Below, piece by piece: positions 8,587 to 18,767 of a DNA stretch of 32,643 nucleotides. The notes below the pieces were generated by a model. That model did not search any database. It had not been told where the DNA came from and saw only the letters and a program-made list of their open reading frames with translations. How positions within the stretch are numbered: position 1 is the first letter of the stretch; every line of letters begins with the position of its first letter. Source of the DNA: an uncultured Lachnospiraceae bacterium (GTDB lineage: Bacteria > Bacillota > Clostridia > Lachnospirales > Lachnospiraceae); contig CAMWHY010000020.1 in assembly GCA_947174185.1 (NCBI GenBank), positions 1 through 32,643 on the forward strand, in the 5' to 3' direction. The position numbers were made by a program, and so were the translations under genes.

Positions 8587-9432
8587 ATGAGAACAGTTAT
8601 TGAGAATCAACAGTTTGATGAGGAAAGGGCTTTATATTATTCACAGGGATGCGATATTAAAAACTGTACATTTGCGGGTCCTGCAGACGGAGAATCTGTA
8701 TTGAAGGAGTCCCGTGATATTACGCTGAATGGCTGTAGTTTTTCCCTGCGTTATCCGCTGTGGCATGTCAGAGGGTTTTCCATGAGCAGTTCAACTATGG
8801 ATGAAAGCACAAGGGCTGCCATCTGGTATGCGGACAACGGTGTAATCAGGGAGTGTAACCTAAACGGCATTAAAGCCATTCGTGAGTGCCATCAGATTGT
8901 ACTGGAGGACTGTAGGATCGTTTCACTGGAATTTGGATGGAAGAGCAGTGATATTATACTAAAGGATTCAGAGATCGAATCAGAATATATTTTTATGGAT
9001 AGCAAAAATGTCAAGCTGGAAAATGTTACGATGAAGGGTAAGTATTCTTTCCAGTATATGGAAAATCTGGAAATTACAAATTGTATGCTGGATACCAAGG
9101 ACGCTTTCTGGCATAGTAAGAATATTACTGTTAAGGACAGTGTAGTAAAGGGTGAGTATCTTGCATGGTTTTCGGAAGGTCTGACGCTGATTAACTGCCG
9201 GATCATAGGGACACAGCCGCTTTGTTATTGCAAGGATCTGAAACTGGTAAATTGTACCATGGAGGACACGGATCTTTCATTTGAGTATTCTGATGTGGAA
9301 GCGGATATAGTGGGTGATGTGATATCCATCAAGAATCCCAGGAGTGGACGGATCGTCGTGGACAGCGTTGGCGAGACCATTTGGGAAAATCCTGTCATGG
9401 AGTGCAGAGGAGAAGTAATCATCAGGAAATGA
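8587..9432 (+). CDS. DUF3737-like right-handed beta-helix protein
   Basis: MRTVIENQQFDEERALYYSQGCDIKNCTFAGPADGESVLKESRDITLNGCSFSLRYPLWHVRGF; repeated N/D-C-x-hydrophobic beta-helix rungs. AAGG upstream of ATG. Confidence 0.82.
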   Translation: MRTVIENQQFDEERALYYSQGCDIKNCTFAGPADGESVLKESRDITLNGCSFSLRYPLWHVRGFSMSSSTMDESTRAAIWYADNGVIRECNLNGIKAIRECHQIVLEDCRIVSLEFGWKSSDIILKDSEIESEYIFMDSKNVKLENVTMKGKYSFQYMENLEITNCMLDTKDAFWHSKNITVKDSVVKGEYLAWFSEGLTLINCRIIGTQPLCYCKDLKLVNCTMEDTDLSFEYSDVEADIVGDVISIKNPRSGRIVVDSVGETIWENPVMECRGEVIIRK

Positions 9433-9612
9433 TGCTTTTCACAAAACAATGATAAAAAGAGATTAAAATTGCCAAATAATTACATATAATGATATTTTGT
9501 TTAATGTGCGGTGTTTCCTATTTTATAATAATATAAATTATGTTAGATTAAATACAGGTGATATCATTGTCAACCACTTATATTGCCAAAACATACGGAG
9601 AGGAGAAAAATT

Positions 9613-11223
9613 ATGCCATCATTTGAAACAATTATCACAACCGTAGTGCCGATTGCGGTGGTCGTCATTTTGATCTTTATTATTATGATGACTGGCTATG
9701 TAAAAGCTTCACCGGATACCGCTATCATTATTTCCGGTCTTCGTAAAAACCCGAAGGTGCTGATCGGTAAAGCAGGAATCAAGATTCCGTTTCTGGAGCG
9801 AAAGGATGAATTGAATCTGCAGCTGATTTCCATCGACGTCAAAACATCCAATGCAGTGCCTACGGCGGATTATATCAATATTAATGTAGATGCAACGGTA
9901 AATGTCAAAATCAGTGACGAACATGAAAAACTCAAACTTGCGGCGCAGAACTTCCTGAATAAGAATACGGATTATGTTGCCCATGTTGCAAGAGAGGTTC
10001 TGGAAGGAAATGTTCGTGAGATCGTCGGCAAAATGGCTTTAGAGGAAATGGTTTCCGACCGGCAGAAATTTGCCACGCTTGTTAAGGAAAATGCGGAACC
10101 GGATCTGGCTGCTATGGGACTTGACATTGTCAGCTTCAATGTGCAGAACTTTGTTGACGGCAACGGCGTGATCGAAAACCTTGGTGTTGATAATATTGTT
10201 AAGATCCAGAAGAACGCTGCGATCTCCCGTGCGGAAAGTGAAAAGGATATTGCAAAGGCGCAGGCGATGGCAAGGAAAGAAGCCAATGATGCGCAGGTAT
10301 CCAGTGAATTGGAGATTGCTAACGCGCAGGCGAGAGCACAGAAGGAGAAATCCATTGTTCTTGCCGTATCCGAGCGGGAAGCTCAGGAGGCAAAAATCAG
10401 TGCCGATACATTGATTGCACAGAAGGAAAATGAATTGGCGATCACAAGGGCGGAACTTCAAAAGGCAGCAGATACAAAGAAGGCGATCGCAGATGCGGCT
10501 TATCAGATCCAGAAGGAGACGGAGCGTAAGACCGTAGAAATTACAACAGCGGATGCGAACATTGCAAGGCAGGAAAAAGAGATCCTTTTAAAGCAAAAAG
10601 AAGCCGAAGTAATGGAAAAGGCTTTGGATGCAGAGATTAGAAAGAAGGCGGAAGCGGAGAAGTTCGCAAGGCAGCAGAAAGCGGACGCCCAGTTGTATGA
10701 GATTCAGAGAAATTCTGATGCGCAGCTCTTTGAACGTCAGAAGAATGCGGAAGCGGAGAAATTTGAGAAAGAGAAGGAAGCAGAAGCATTGAGGGCGACT
10801 GCGGAGGCTCAGAAATTTGCAATGGAGCAGGAAGGTGAAGGTATCCGTGCAAAAGGTATGGCAGAAGCGGATGCTATCCGCGCAAAGGCGCTGGCAGAGG
10901 CGGAAGGTATCGAGAAGAAGGCTCTTGCTATGCAGAAGATGAACGAGGCCGCTATTTTGGAGATGTACTTCAATGCATTGCCTGACGTTGTGAAAAATGC
11001 GGCGACGCCGCTTAACAATGTTGACCGTATTACGATGTACGGTGACGGGAATACCACAAAGCTGATGAAGGACGTCATGGGAACTGTTGTACAGGTAACT
11101 GATGGATTGAAGGAGTCCACAGGCGTTGATCTGTCAGCAGTGCTTGCCGGCTTCCTTGGTGGAAAGGTTGCAAGCTCGGATGTTTCCAAAGCTGTTAATG
11201 TGGAAGACAAAGCTGAAAACTGA
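9613..11223 (+). CDS. flotillin-like SPFH-domain protein
   Basis: N-terminal TM, SPFH region, then a long Ala/Glu-rich coiled coil (AEAEKFARQQKADAQLYEIQRNSDAQLFERQKNAEAEKFEKEKEAEA). Start at 9613 after GGAGAGGAG. Confidence 0.9.
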   Translation: MPSFETIITTVVPIAVVVILIFIIMMTGYVKASPDTAIIISGLRKNPKVLIGKAGIKIPFLERKDELNLQLISIDVKTSNAVPTADYININVDATVNVKISDEHEKLKLAAQNFLNKNTDYVAHVAREVLEGNVREIVGKMALEEMVSDRQKFATLVKENAEPDLAAMGLDIVSFNVQNFVDGNGVIENLGVDNIVKIQKNAAISRAESEKDIAKAQAMARKEANDAQVSSELEIANAQARAQKEKSIVLAVSEREAQEAKISADTLIAQKENELAITRAELQKAADTKKAIADAAYQIQKETERKTVEITTADANIARQEKEILLKQKEAEVMEKALDAEIRKKAEAEKFARQQKADAQLYEIQRNSDAQLFERQKNAEAEKFEKEKEAEALRATAEAQKFAMEQEGEGIRAKGMAEADAIRAKALAEAEGIEKKALAMQKMNEAAILEMYFNALPDVVKNAATPLNNVDRITMYGDGNTTKLMKDVMGTVVQVTDGLKESTGVDLSAVLAGFLGGKVASSDVSKAVNVEDKAEN

Positions 11224-11252
11224 TTAGTTGAATCATTCAAGGAAAAGTAACG

Positions 11253-11317
11253 AAAAAACGCTGCCGCTTGAAACCTGTGGACAATATTTGTCAGGTTTCA
11301 ATGTGCGCAGCGTTTTT
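11253..11317 (+). terminator. nested intrinsic terminator
   Basis: AAAAAACGCTGC...GCAGCGTTTTT outer arms enclose GAAACCTG...CAGGTTTC inner arms. Confidence 0.85.
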
Positions 11318-11343
11318 CTATATCTCAGGAAGGGGAAAACAAT

Positions 11344-11754
11344 ATGTGGTTTATTTTGGCATTATTATCAGCAGTATTTGCAGCGTTGACCTCTATCTTG
11401 GCAAAAGTGGGCATTGAAGGAGTGGGATCAAACCTGGCAACCGCCGTGCGGACATTTGTGGTATTGATTATGGCGTGGGGAATGGTATTTCTTACGAAGC
11501 AGCAGGGAGGAATCTCAGAAATCAGTCGGAAAAGCTGGATATTTCTGATTTTGTCGGGATTGGCAACAGGAGCTTCCTGGCTGTGCTATTATAAGGCGCT
11601 ACAAATTGGTGAGGCTTCCAAGGTAGTTCCGGTAGATAAGTTAAGTGTTGTGATTACGCTGATTTTAGCATTTATCTTCCTGCATGAGCCGTTTACCATA
11701 AAATCGGCAATCGGAGCGGTATTGATTATAGCGGGAACGTTGATTTTAGTGTAA
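11344..11754 (+). CDS. EamA/DMT-family transporter (single EamA domain)
   Basis: MWFILALLSAVFAALTSILAKVGIEGVGSNLATAVRTFVVL...VVPVDKLSVVITLILAFIFLHEPFTIKSAIGAVLIIAGTLIL. Confidence 0.88.
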   Translation: MWFILALLSAVFAALTSILAKVGIEGVGSNLATAVRTFVVLIMAWGMVFLTKQQGGISEISRKSWIFLILSGLATGASWLCYYKALQIGEASKVVPVDKLSVVITLILAFIFLHEPFTIKSAIGAVLIIAGTLILV

Positions 11755-11816
11755 AAATGCTAAGCGGACCCATTCGCTTTAAGCAGACGTTTTTCATTTC
11801 TATCGGAGGATTTATA

Positions 11817-12371
11817 ATGGAAAATTCACAAGATTATTTTGGTAAGGCAATGGGTAATTTTATACATGAAATGTCCGGCGCCGGAGCGATCCGGCATATG
11901 GTGGACCAGGGGTATTCGATCCGGCAGATCATGGAACGGCTGGATTATCCGACGCCCCAGCGCCGTGTGGAAGAGACGGCGTTGAAACATATGTTAAAGC
12001 AGGGGATCTTATTAGAACGGCTGCCGGATTTGGAATACCGCCAGGTAAGTATACCTGATTCGTGGGGCAGAAAACAACTTTCAGAGGCTGTTTATGTCAG
12101 GAAAGAACGGGACGGAGAAGATTTTTCCTATGTGCTGCTTCCCATTGCCGGACTTAAAAAAGACAAGGAGCTGTTATCCTGCCTAAGTGACAGGGAGCGG
12201 GATTATCTTTGCAGTCTGCCCTGGGAGGGCGCTGCGGTATATCATCGGTTGACGGGGCGGATGTATGAGATTGCGATAGAGCTTTCGATGGCAATCCGAA
12301 ACGGAATAAGATTCTATTTTATAAAAAGCAGGGAAGAAGTTGTACTGCTTCGTAGCACAAATAAGGCATGA
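11817..12371 (+). CDS. conserved hypothetical protein
   Basis: MENSQDYFGKAMGNFIHEMSGAGAIRHMVDQGYSIRQIMERLDYPTPQRRVEETALKHML; GGAGG upstream of ATG 11817. Confidence 0.75.
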   Translation: MENSQDYFGKAMGNFIHEMSGAGAIRHMVDQGYSIRQIMERLDYPTPQRRVEETALKHMLKQGILLERLPDLEYRQVSIPDSWGRKQLSEAVYVRKERDGEDFSYVLLPIAGLKKDKELLSCLSDRERDYLCSLPWEGAAVYHRLTGRMYEIAIELSMAIRNGIRFYFIKSREEVVLLRSTNKA

Positions 12372-12394
12372 GAAACGCTTTCATCAGCATTTCC

Positions 12395-13699
12395 CTAAAG
12401 TAAATGCGCATCCTTCACTGCCGGATTGTCGATCAGTTTTCCATCTTCTTTAAACCGTGATCCATGGCAGGGACAGTCCCATGTATGCTCCTGGGGATTC
12501 CATTTTAATGCACAGCCCATATGAGGACAGCGCTTTAGCGAAGGAAACAGCAGATTGCCAGTTGCTTCCATAGCGTTTAGGAAAAGCTGGGGTTTTAGTA
12601 TATTCCTGCTGGGCGAGAATACTTCTTTATAGATATTTTCCCTGCCAAGCACCAGATCGCGCAGGATCATGGCGGCTGCCATGGAGGAAGTCATGCCCCA
12701 TTTATTGAAGCCGGATGCAACATACAGATCCGGTGTGTTGCGGGAATAATTTCCGATATAAGAGACACCGTCAAGGCTGATACAGTCCTGAGCTGCCCAG
12801 TGATAGATTTCTTTGGCTTCCGGGTATGCGGATGCAGCAAAGCTTCGCAGCGTCTTCCAGTTTTCATGCTGCTTGCCGGTACGTCCGCCGCCGTCTCCCA
12901 AAATCAGCAGATTGCCGTAATTTCTAAAGGACAAACCCTTTTTATCCGCATCAATATAGATTCCGTTGACATCTGCCGCATTGTTTAGCGCAATGGCATA
13001 AGACCGGCTTTGGTAAAGCTTTAAAAAATAGCTGCCTTTTTGATTCAGGAATGGAAAATGTGTGGCAACGATGATTTTACCTGCTGTTATGATTCCGCGG
13101 TCAGTATATACGGTATGCCCATCGATTTTCTTCACAAAGGTATGCTCATAGATATTCAGAGGCTCCGATATCTTGGAAAGAAATTTTAATGGATGGAATT
13201 GCGCCTGCTTTGGAAATAAAACAGCGCCTTTTATGGAAAACGGCAATGGAAGTTGTTCGGCATATTCTGCCGCAAATCCGATGGAACGCAGCGCGTTTAG
13301 TTCCTGTTCAATGACCTGTTGGCTTTCGCAGCTATAAACGCCGGCATATTTTTCTTCAAAATCACAGTCAATTATTTTGGCGAGTTCACGGTATTGATCC
13401 AAAGCTTTCTGATGTGCCTCAAGATATAAGGCCGTCTTTTCTTTTCCTATGGATTGCATCAGATGCTCATAAATAAGCCCATGCTGGGAAGTGATCTTAG
13501 CTGTGGTATTTCCGGTATTGCCGCTTCCGATTCTGTTCCCTTCCACCAGCATGTAATCCACACCTTCCTGCTGTAGAAAATAAGCGCAGAGAACGCCGCA
13601 GATTCCTCCCCCGATAATAAGATAATCTGTTTTGGCGTTGTGCTGTAAGGTTTTGTGATTTGGTACCTTTGCTGTGGCATGCCAAAGAGATTGGAACAT
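12395..13699 (-). CDS. FAD-dependent oxidoreductase with C-terminal Rieske [2Fe-2S] domain
   Basis: YLIIGGGICGVLCAYFLQQEG dinucleotide-binding motif; CPHMGCALKWN...CPCHGSRF Rieske motif. Confidence 0.92.
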   Translation of the reverse strand: MFQSLWHATAKVPNHKTLQHNAKTDYLIIGGGICGVLCAYFLQQEGVDYMLVEGNRIGSGNTGNTTAKITSQHGLIYEHLMQSIGKEKTALYLEAHQKALDQYRELAKIIDCDFEEKYAGVYSCESQQVIEQELNALRSIGFAAEYAEQLPLPFSIKGAVLFPKQAQFHPLKFLSKISEPLNIYEHTFVKKIDGHTVYTDRGIITAGKIIVATHFPFLNQKGSYFLKLYQSRSYAIALNNAADVNGIYIDADKKGLSFRNYGNLLILGDGGGRTGKQHENWKTLRSFAASAYPEAKEIYHWAAQDCISLDGVSYIGNYSRNTPDLYVASGFNKWGMTSSMAAAMILRDLVLGRENIYKEVFSPSRNILKPQLFLNAMEATGNLLFPSLKRCPHMGCALKWNPQEHTWDCPCHGSRFKEDGKLIDNPAVKDAHLL

Positions 13700-13725
13700 G
13701 TTGGGACCTCCTAAAAAGATAACTG

Positions 13726-14517
13726 CTAGTATTCGTATTCAAAACTGGTATGGTAGGAAAATAAATGAAATATCTGGATATTATCTTTATATAACACATA
13801 TTCCGCAGGACATGAGGCGGATTCAATGATTTTTCTGGACATCTTTCCGTTTTTTGGCGCGTTTAGATAATGTCCATTTTTTACGCAAATCTGAATATGA
13901 AGCTGATAGATTCCTTGTTTTAAAATGATCTTTTCTCTGGTGCAGGAGAGAATCTGCACTCCAAGATAAGTAGCAAATCGGTATTCTCTGCCCCTATAAT
14001 GGATTACGCTGATGCAGCCGCGAAATGTCAGTCCGCATACAGGAATTTCTGCGACGGCAGCCATGATCGAACAATCCTCCCGAAAGTCATTGGCCTGTAC
14101 CCAGGCATAGGAAGAAGGAAAAGAACAGCCGCTGTCTTTTTCGATATAGCCTTTTCCTCCGGTAAAATCTATGCTTTTCCCGTTTAAAGATACGCTTCCC
14201 TTTAGCTGGTGGCTCATACTGATGATTCCGTGCCGGCATTCCATAGGAAGAAATTGAAACGGTCCCATAATGTCATAGCGGATAGGGGATAAGTCATGAT
14301 AAGAAATTTTTCCCGTAAGGGACAGTTCCGGCGTATGGATGTCCAGTATCACGCCTTGTTTGGAAAAATGACTGCCTTTTGTCATAGACGTCTGCCAGGA
14401 GCCGTTTTGAGTTATGATTTGGATAAATTGATTGGAATCTGACCGGCCTACGATCAGACAGAGAGTTTCCGCTCCCTTCTGGTGTTTGAAATAGTATCCT
14501 TGAAAAAACTGGTTCAT
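13726..14517 (-). CDS. tocopherol-cyclase-like protein
   Basis: GYYFKHQKGAETLCLIVGRS...MECRHGIISMSHQLKGSVSLNGKSIDFTGGKGYIEKDSGCSFPSSYAWVQANDF; matches my recollection of the tocopherol cyclase family pattern. Confidence 0.75.
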   Translation of the reverse strand: MNQFFQGYYFKHQKGAETLCLIVGRSDSNQFIQIITQNGSWQTSMTKGSHFSKQGVILDIHTPELSLTGKISYHDLSPIRYDIMGPFQFLPMECRHGIISMSHQLKGSVSLNGKSIDFTGGKGYIEKDSGCSFPSSYAWVQANDFREDCSIMAAVAEIPVCGLTFRGCISVIHYRGREYRFATYLGVQILSCTREKIILKQGIYQLHIQICVKNGHYLNAPKNGKMSRKIIESASCPAEYVLYKDNIQIFHLFSYHTSFEYEY

Positions 14518-14655
14518 GCATGCGCTCCATATTTTTTTACTCTGCTATAGCTTACCCAAAAATTTGTTTAAGTAATCAAGGCTTGAAATTTTGTTGCTAT
14601 TTTCTTTTTTTAAGGGGAAAATAAAAGAATTGGTCATAAAATACCGTAATATGAT

Positions 14656-16005
14656 CTACTTTTTGTTGCGGATTATGAGATAAACGATCAGTACAAATGC
14701 CCCGTCAAAAGCCCAGATGATCGGTTCCGTAATACAGACTCCTAAGTAGTCGAGCCGCGGAACCAGTAGACGGATAGCGATGATTTTGCCTAAGAGTTCT
14801 GTTATGCTGACGATGATCGGCACGATGCGCCGGCCCATACCCTGAAGGACATTACGTAATACGATCAGAGGGATCAGCACATAGAAACAGGGAACACTGA
14901 TCCTTACATATAGGGTAGCCGTTTCGATCAGAAAAAGATTAGCGGCATCTTCTTTATCAATAATCAAACGTACAAATTGTTCTGTGAAGGGAAATAATAA
15001 CAGCATGGAAATGGTGCTCCACAGGATGCCTAAGAACATCCCTTTTTTTACGCCTTTAAAAACCCGGTCCATGTTACCGGCGCCGTAATTCTGGCTGGTA
15101 AAGGTGGCGCAGGCAGTTCCGGTGACGGCGATCGGCATCATAAACAGGGAGATTACTTTTCTGGCAGAAATATGAGCCGCGATGGTGGCGTCTCCAAGGT
15201 CATTGATGCCACTTTGCAGTATTACGGAGCCTAAAACCACAATAGCAAGCATCATTGCCATGGAAAGACCGGTTGACAACATTTTTCCAAGTAAATTTCT
15301 GTCAAAAGAAAAATCCTTTTTGGATAAATGAATTTCGGGACATTTCTTCATAATATAAATAAAGCACAAAATTGCGGAAATGCACTGCGCCAGTATGGTT
15401 GCCAGAGCAGCGCCGCGGATGCCGAGGGGGATCACTACCACAAATAAAATATCCATGCCGACATTTAAGATTGTTGAAATGATAAGAAAAATCAATGGTA
15501 CAGTGCTGTTACCTATCGCTCTAAGGATATTGGCGCACATATTGTAAGCCATCGTAAAGATCAATCCCATCAGAAGGATACTGATATAATCATATGCATT
15601 ATCAATAACTGTATCCGGCGTATGAAGAAGTACCAGAATATCCCGGATAAAAAACAGGCTAATGATAGTCAGGACTATTGTAGAAATGACTGCCAGAGTA
15701 ACCGTAGCGGCAACAGAACGACGGACGTCTTTTTCATTACCGGCGCCAAAAAATTGTGCTATGATAATGGAAAATCCATTGGTCAGTCCATTGATAAAGA
15801 CGATAATCAATTCGGACAGGGAAGCGGTAGCGCCCACGCCTTCCAGTGCTTCCACACCGATATTGCGGCTGACAATAATAAGATCTGCAAAATTGTAAAA
15901 TTGCTGGAATAGGTTACCTAATAAAATAGGAAATCCAAAAGTCAGCATAAGCTGCATAATATTGCCTTGTGTCATATTATTGGATTGGAATAATTTTTTC
16001 ATCAT
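14656..16005 (-). CDS. MATE-family efflux transporter
   Basis: MMKKLFQSNNMTQGNIMQLMLTFGFPILLGNLFQQFYNFADLIIVSRNIGVEALEGVGATASLS... Confidence 0.92.
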   Translation of the reverse strand: MMKKLFQSNNMTQGNIMQLMLTFGFPILLGNLFQQFYNFADLIIVSRNIGVEALEGVGATASLSELIIVFINGLTNGFSIIIAQFFGAGNEKDVRRSVAATVTLAVISTIVLTIISLFFIRDILVLLHTPDTVIDNAYDYISILLMGLIFTMAYNMCANILRAIGNSTVPLIFLIISTILNVGMDILFVVVIPLGIRGAALATILAQCISAILCFIYIMKKCPEIHLSKKDFSFDRNLLGKMLSTGLSMAMMLAIVVLGSVILQSGINDLGDATIAAHISARKVISLFMMPIAVTGTACATFTSQNYGAGNMDRVFKGVKKGMFLGILWSTISMLLLFPFTEQFVRLIIDKEDAANLFLIETATLYVRISVPCFYVLIPLIVLRNVLQGMGRRIVPIIVSITELLGKIIAIRLLVPRLDYLGVCITEPIIWAFDGAFVLIVYLIIRNKK

Positions 16006-16241
16006 GGAATAACCTGTTCTTTCTAGTAAAAATTTATAAAATTGTTTCCAGAAGGCAATTGCTAATATCTATTCATTTTATATAATGAGGGCAGGTAAGT
16101 TACAACTGGCAATTATACAAATATAAAGAAAAAAAATAAGAAAAATTTGTAAAAATGGCAAATTAAAAATCAAATAAAATAATAATGCATGGTATACAAG
16201 AGTTCATCTATAACGTTCACACAGAATTAACAACATACGGC

Positions 16242-16270
16242 TTGCGAAAAGCGTAACATCTCTATATAAT
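16242..16270 (+). promoter_or_regulatory. sigmaA-like promoter for ftsH
   Basis: TTGCGA - 17 bp - TATAAT, about 67 nt upstream of the ftsH start. Confidence 0.75.
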
Positions 16271-16337
16271 GAAATAGTTGGACAATGCAGACTTGTATTT
16301 GAGTCAGAGTCTCAAACTGCTCTGACATGGAGGAAAT

Positions 16338-18725
16338 ATGAAAGATCTGAGTTGCAGTAAAGGTAATCTTGATAATAAAATTTGGAATCGATATAGTGAA
16401 GGTTCTGACCATCAGGGCAATAATCAGCCCGGCAATGGCGGAAGCGGCGGAAACGGAGATAATAACGGCAATAACAATGGCAACCGGGGACCTGAGCGTC
16501 CCAATCCCATGATTTTTATTGTCGTTGCAGCAATCACGCTGCTGGTAATCAGCTATTTCCTACGCGCTACCAGCGGAGAGACTTCAGAGGAGATTAGTTA
16601 TAATGAATTTGTTAAGATGGCTGAGGAGGGAGCGATCAGTAAGGTAACCATTGCGGGCGACCGTCTGCTGATTGAGCCACTGTCATCAGATGGTACACAG
16701 GCATCTTCCAAGACATATTATACAGGAATTGCAGAAAATCTGACAGAAATTACCGGAAGGTTGTTGAAACATAATATCACGGTGCAAAGCGAGGTAGAGG
16801 ATGGAAGTAGTATTTTAATTTCCTTCCTGTTGACTTATGTGCTGCCGGTCATTTTAATGTGGGTGCTGCTCAGCTTTTTATTCCGCAGGATGACAAAGGG
16901 CGGCGGTATGGGCTTTGGCGTGGGAAGGAGCAATGCCAAGGTTTATGGAGAAAAAGAAACAGGTGTGACTTTTGTAGATGTTGCAGGCGAGGATGAAGCA
17001 AAGGAATCACTGGTGGAAGTAGTGGATTTTTTGCATAACCCGGAGAAATATAGTAAGATCGGCGCGAAGCTTCCTAAGGGTGCGCTGCTTGTGGGACCTC
17101 CGGGAACTGGTAAGACGCTGCTGGCTAAGGCTGTGGCGGGAGAGGCAAAAGTTCCGTTTTTTTCTCTTGCGGGCTCTGATTTTGTTGAGCTGTATGTCGG
17201 AGTGGGTGCGTCCCGTGTCCGTGATCTATTTAAGGAGGCAGAGAAAAATGCGCCTTGTATCATATTTATTGATGAGATCGATGCCATCGGACGGAGCAGG
17301 GATTCCAAGTATGGCGGTGGCAATGAAGAACGGGAACAGACGTTGAACCAGCTGCTTTCCGAGATGGATGGATTTGACGGAAAGAAGGGCATCATTATCC
17401 TGGCGGCGACCAACCGTCCGGAAATATTGGATAAAGCGTTGCTAAGACCGGGAAGGTTTGACCGGCGTATCATCGTGGAAGAGCCGGATCTCAAGGGTCG
17501 TGTGGAGATCTTAAAGGTTCATGCGAAGAATGTGAATATGGATGAGACAGTGGATCTGGATGCAATCGCGTTGGCGACTGTTGGCGCGGTAGGTTCCGAT
17601 CTTGCGAATATGATCAATGAAGCGGCGATCCTTGCTGTAAAGAATAAACGGGAATATGTCAATCAGCAGGATCTGTTAAATGCGGTCGAGCTTGTCAGTA
17701 TGGGCAAGGAAAAGAAAGATCGCATCTTATCGGCGAAAGAACGGAAGATCGTCAGCTATCATGAGGTTGGTCATGCTTTGATCAGCGCACTGCAGAAAAA
17801 TTCCGAACCGGTGCAGAAGATTACGATTGTCCCCAGAACGATGGGAACATTGGGATATGTACTGAGCTATCCGGAGGAGGAAAAGTTCACCCAGACGGAG
17901 AAAGAACTGCGTGCGGAGCTGGTCAGCTTATTTGGCGGACGTGCGGCGGAAAGTATTGTATTTGACACGGTAACTACCGGCGCGTCAAATGATATTGAAA
18001 AAGCGACCAAAATTGCCAGAGCGATGGTGACAAGGTTTGGTATGAGCAAGCGGTTTGGACTGATCGGTTTGGAAACGGTGGAAAGCCAGTATCTCGATCA
18101 CCGCGCTGCGCTGAACTGTGCGGACGAGACTGCGGCCGCCATCGATGAAGAAGTCATGAAGATCTTAAAAGAAAGTTATAAGGAGGCAAAGAAGCTTCTG
18201 AAGGAGAATCGTCAGGTCATGGATAAGATCGCTGATTACCTGATCAAGAAAGAGACGATCACCGGTCATGAATTTATGAAAATCTTCTGTCGCGAAAAAG
18301 GAATTCCGATGCCGAAGAAGGATAAAGGGGAGGAAAGTCTGAAAAAAATAAGGAAAGACAGAGTATCTTCCGAAGGGAATACCGAAGCAGTGTCAGAGAG
18401 TGGGCAGAAGGAATCAGACGGCGGATCAGATGCATCGAACAGGAATTTTACGATGCTGGGGACGGGGTTGTCAACCATGCAAAGCGGAGGATTACCTCAG
18501 ATGCCATCTTCTATAAGCGGATCTGAGGATCAACAGACGGTAGGAACGAAGTTCGATGTTGTGATTGGCGAGGAAACAGATACTTCCGATTCATCGGACA
18601 AAGGACCCGAAAATGTGGAGGAAGAGTCAGGTAAAGGCTCCGATGATATCAGCGAATCGGAAAAGAAATATGCAACGATGTTGAAAAATCGGCAGTTTCA
18701 ACCCAAAGATGACGATAATCAATGA
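16338..18725 (+). CDS. ftsH: ATP-dependent zinc metalloprotease FtsH
   Basis: [18 protein letters not shown] Walker [15 protein letters not shown] Walker [21 protein letters not shown] zinc site; two N-terminal TMs. Confidence 0.97.
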   Translation: MKDLSCSKGNLDNKIWNRYSEGSDHQGNNQPGNGGSGGNGDNNGNNNGNRGPERPNPMIFIVVAAITLLVISYFLRATSGETSEEISYNEFVKMAEEGAISKVTIAGDRLLIEPLSSDGTQASSKTYYTGIAENLTEITGRLLKHNITVQSEVEDGSSILISFLLTYVLPVILMWVLLSFLFRRMTKGGGMGFGVGRSNAKVYGEKETGVTFVDVAGEDEAKESLVEVVDFLHNPEKYSKIGAKLPKGALLVGPPGTGKTLLAKAVAGEAKVPFFSLAGSDFVELYVGVGASRVRDLFKEAEKNAPCIIFIDEIDAIGRSRDSKYGGGNEEREQTLNQLLSEMDGFDGKKGIIILAATNRPEILDKALLRPGRFDRRIIVEEPDLKGRVEILKVHAKNVNMDETVDLDAIALATVGAVGSDLANMINEAAILAVKNKREYVNQQDLLNAVELVSMGKEKKDRILSAKERKIVSYHEVGHALISALQKNSEPVQKITIVPRTMGTLGYVLSYPEEEKFTQTEKELRAELVSLFGGRAAESIVFDTVTTGASNDIEKATKIARAMVTRFGMSKRFGLIGLETVESQYLDHRAALNCADETAAAIDEEVMKILKESYKEAKKLLKENRQVMDKIADYLIKKETITGHEFMKIFCREKGIPMPKKDKGEESLKKIRKDRVSSEGNTEAVSESGQKESDGGSDASNRNFTMLGTGLSTMQSGGLPQMPSSISGSEDQQTVGTKFDVVIGEETDTSDSSDKGPENVEEESGKGSDDISESEKKYATMLKNRQFQPKDDDNQ

Positions 18726-18767
18726 TTCTGGCAGGGTGAATTGCATGGAAATACATGGTAAGATTTC

